Origin: a virus
DNA: 32,477 nt
Virus record (IMG/VR): IMGVR_UViG_3300037107_000061
Span: 1-32,477 of that record
Direction: 5' to 3' (one strand)
In this document: positions 31,515 to 32,477 of the stretch, in pieces
Layout of the letters: every line of letters starts with the position of its first letter
How positions within the stretch are numbered: position 1 is the stretch's first letter
Notes under the pieces: model-generated
The model's database searches: none
What the model was told of the DNA's origin: nothing
Seen by the model: the letters and a program-made list of their open reading frames with translations, nothing else
Position numbers and translations under genes: made by a program

Positions 31515-31973
31515 ATGAGAAATTCCAATCGCTACATCCCAGTTCTGCTCCTCGCGGCTTTCGCCTTCGCGCTCGCCGGCTGCCCAGCCACGTCCAAGGT
31601 CACGCTCGCTCCGGGCGGTGCTTACACCGACCCCGTGATCTTCCAAGCCGACAAGTCCATCGACCAAGCCATCGTCGCCATGGACGGATTTGTCGCGTGG
31701 CAAAGCGCCAATGCCACCTTCCTCGCCCAATGGCCGGAGATCGCCGTGCTGGCGAAAAGCATATCCACCAACGAGGGTCAGTGGGTGCGCGATGCCTACG
31801 CCGCCCGCGATGCTTATATTGCTGCTGCCGACGCCTACAAGGCGGCCGGGGCCAACGCTGACGGCACCGCTAAGACCGCAGCTCAAACTAAGCTGGATGG
31901 GCTTGTCGCGGCCCTCGTCAGCGTCACTACCAACGTCGCTGCCTTCCGAACTGCCCACGCCGGGGCGCAGTAA
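31515..31973 (+). CDS. Lipoprotein with predicted lipobox, 152 aa
   Basis: MRNSNRYIPVLLLAAFAFAL, then A-G-C at 21-23, is a type II signal peptide with lipobox LAGC and lipidated Cys23. The mature part is Ala-rich and helical (DQAIVAMDGFVAWQSANATF, AYAARDAYIAAADAYKAAGA), probably a soluble periplasmic helical domain attached to a membrane. It could be an outer-membrane lipoprotein in host lysis (a spanin partner) or in surface exclusion. It is longer than typical Rz1-type lipoproteins. It starts 37 nt after the previous gene. The function is not determined. Confidence 0.7.
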   Translation: MRNSNRYIPVLLLAAFAFALAGCPATSKVTLAPGGAYTDPVIFQADKSIDQAIVAMDGFVAWQSANATFLAQWPEIAVLAKSISTNEGQWVRDAYAARDAYIAAADAYKAAGANADGTAKTAAQTKLDGLVAALVSVTTNVAAFRTAHAGAQ

Positions 31974-32009
31974 CGCCGGTCAACCGCAACCTAGCCAATA
32001 TCTCACGTC

Positions 32010-32261
32010 ATGAATATCACTGCTGAACAGATCACCGAGATCGCCAACGCGCTCGGAGCCGCCGCCGCCCTCTTCGTTCCCGGTTCCGCCGCTGTCATCG
32101 CGGCTGCCGAGGGTATTATTTCCCTGGTCGACAACACCCTGCTGCCGATCATCCAGAGCTTCGAAGGGGAAGAGGCATCCGTCGCCGAACAGGCTTTGGT
32201 CGCCGCCCGGACGGTTGCAAACGAGAAGCGGTTCGGCGCTCCGCCCGCTCCGCATAACTGA
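32010..32261 (+). CDS. Small Ala-rich amphipathic protein, 83 aa
   Basis: MNITAEQITEIANALGAAAA, then LFVPGSAAVIAAAEGIISLV and NTLLPIIQSF, make a strongly hydrophobic/amphipathic first half. The second half is charged (EGEEASVAEQALVAARTVANEKR). The hydrophobicity is high enough for membrane association, so a second holin or antiholin-type protein is possible. A helical bundle virion protein cannot be excluded. No family is recognised. It is separated by 36 nt from the lipoprotein and 6 nt from the next gene. Confidence 0.6.
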   Translation: MNITAEQITEIANALGAAAALFVPGSAAVIAAAEGIISLVDNTLLPIIQSFEGEEASVAEQALVAARTVANEKRFGAPPAPHN

Positions 32262-32267
32262 TCTCCG

Positions 32268-32414
32268 ATGATCATCCTGCTCGCCCTGTCCGCCGGGTTT
32301 GTCGTAGGCGCCGGGGCGAGTTTTTTGTGCCTCAAGTGGAGGATTCAGAATCTTGCCTTTGATCTGATGCGTGCCAAAGCTGACCTTGCCGCCGAGAAAT
32401 CCCGACGCCCATGA
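32268..32414 (+). CDS. Small single-membrane-helix protein, 48 aa
   Basis: Reads MIILLALSAGFVVGAGASFL from 32268, then CLKWRIQNLAFDLMRAKADL and a short basic end. Residues 2-22 form one transmembrane helix and residues 23-45 a charged cytosolic or periplasmic helix. Its TGA (32412-32414) overlaps the next ATG (ATGA). The shape, a short anchor followed by an amphipathic helix, could be an inner-membrane spanin-like partner of the upstream lipoprotein or a small regulator of the holin. It is much shorter than usual Rz proteins, so this is a weak suggestion. Confidence 0.6.
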   Translation: MIILLALSAGFVVGAGASFLCLKWRIQNLAFDLMRAKADLAAEKSRRP

Positions 32415-32477
32415 GCCCAGAAGAGAAACAAGTGATAGAAGATCTGCGCGACTACTTCACCAAGCAGATCGACGGCG
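32411..32477 (+). CDS. Start of an unidentified gene, cut by the window end
   Basis: ATG at 32411 in ATGA with the preceding stop; MSPEEKQVIEDLRDYFTKQI is followed by two more codons before the sequence ends. The visible part is a charged helix. Not enough is present for a family. Confidence 0.5.
   Translation, partial: MSPEEKQVIEDLRDYFTKQIDG

Noticed and set aside
1-32477. Joining the window ends as a circle to complete the cut genes
   Set aside because: The gene starting at 32411 would not continue in the frame that ends at 66, and no terminal repeat is visible, so the window is treated as part of a longer molecule.
1-32477. tRNA genes, CRISPR arrays, insertion sequences
   Set aside because: No cloverleaf-like segment, regularly spaced repeats, or transposase-like product was found on reading both strands.

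Overview
The window is a GC-rich stretch of tailed bacteriophage (or prophage) genome. It has a large terminase, a P22-type portal, a scaffold and major capsid pair, two neck/adaptor proteins, tail-like repeat proteins and a membrane/lipoprotein gene set that looks like the start of a lysis region. I see no tape measure, tail tube or sheath gene, so a short-tailed (podovirus-like) particle is most likely. This is inferred from a partial genome. I see no integrase, recognisable small terminase, endolysin, tRNA, CRISPR array or insertion sequence. The host is not identifiable from sequence alone. A secreted Ig-like domain of the 'YQWQKNG...GVYTVV' type and several heptosyltransferase/GT2 genes point to a Gram-negative host. 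Verrucomicrobiota is my best but weak guess.

Layout. (1) 1-410, plus strand: the end of an unknown gene and a 97-aa hypothetical protein. (2) 407-3794, minus strand: a replication/early operon of a 126-aa unknown, a DUF2303 (YfdQ-like) protein, a 69-aa unknown and a helicase joining a DnaB N-terminal domain to a RepA-like ATPase. (3) 3795-4013: a divergent control region rich in dyad symmetries. (4) 4014-8738, plus strand: a tightly overlapping operon of a small XRE-type regulator, four glycosyltransferase-like genes, two small proteins and a GNAT acetyltransferase. (5) 8735-19540: terminase, a 2208-aa giant protein and the portal. (6) 19544-23760: two long probable tail proteins, a zinc-binding small protein and a repeat-containing protein. 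(7) 23590-25159, minus strand: a two-gene island (GT9 heptosyltransferase-like plus a 137-aa unknown) between the tail and capsid blocks. (8) 25258-29968: scaffold, leader ORF, major capsid, a 106-aa unknown and two neck proteins. (9) 29982-32477: a possible fibre/decoration protein, a secreted Ig-like protein, a holin-like protein, a lipoprotein, two more small proteins and the start of a further gene.

Most genes are joined by ATGA or TGATG overlaps, so translation is heavily coupled. No gene-free stretch exceeds 300 bases. The most striking signal is an exact 21-bp sequence that occurs twice, in opposite genome orientation. Each copy lies 23-24 nt upstream of a start codon: once before the regulator-glycosyltransferase operon and once before the isolated GT9 gene. 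This suggests one control system for all the phage's surface-sugar genes.
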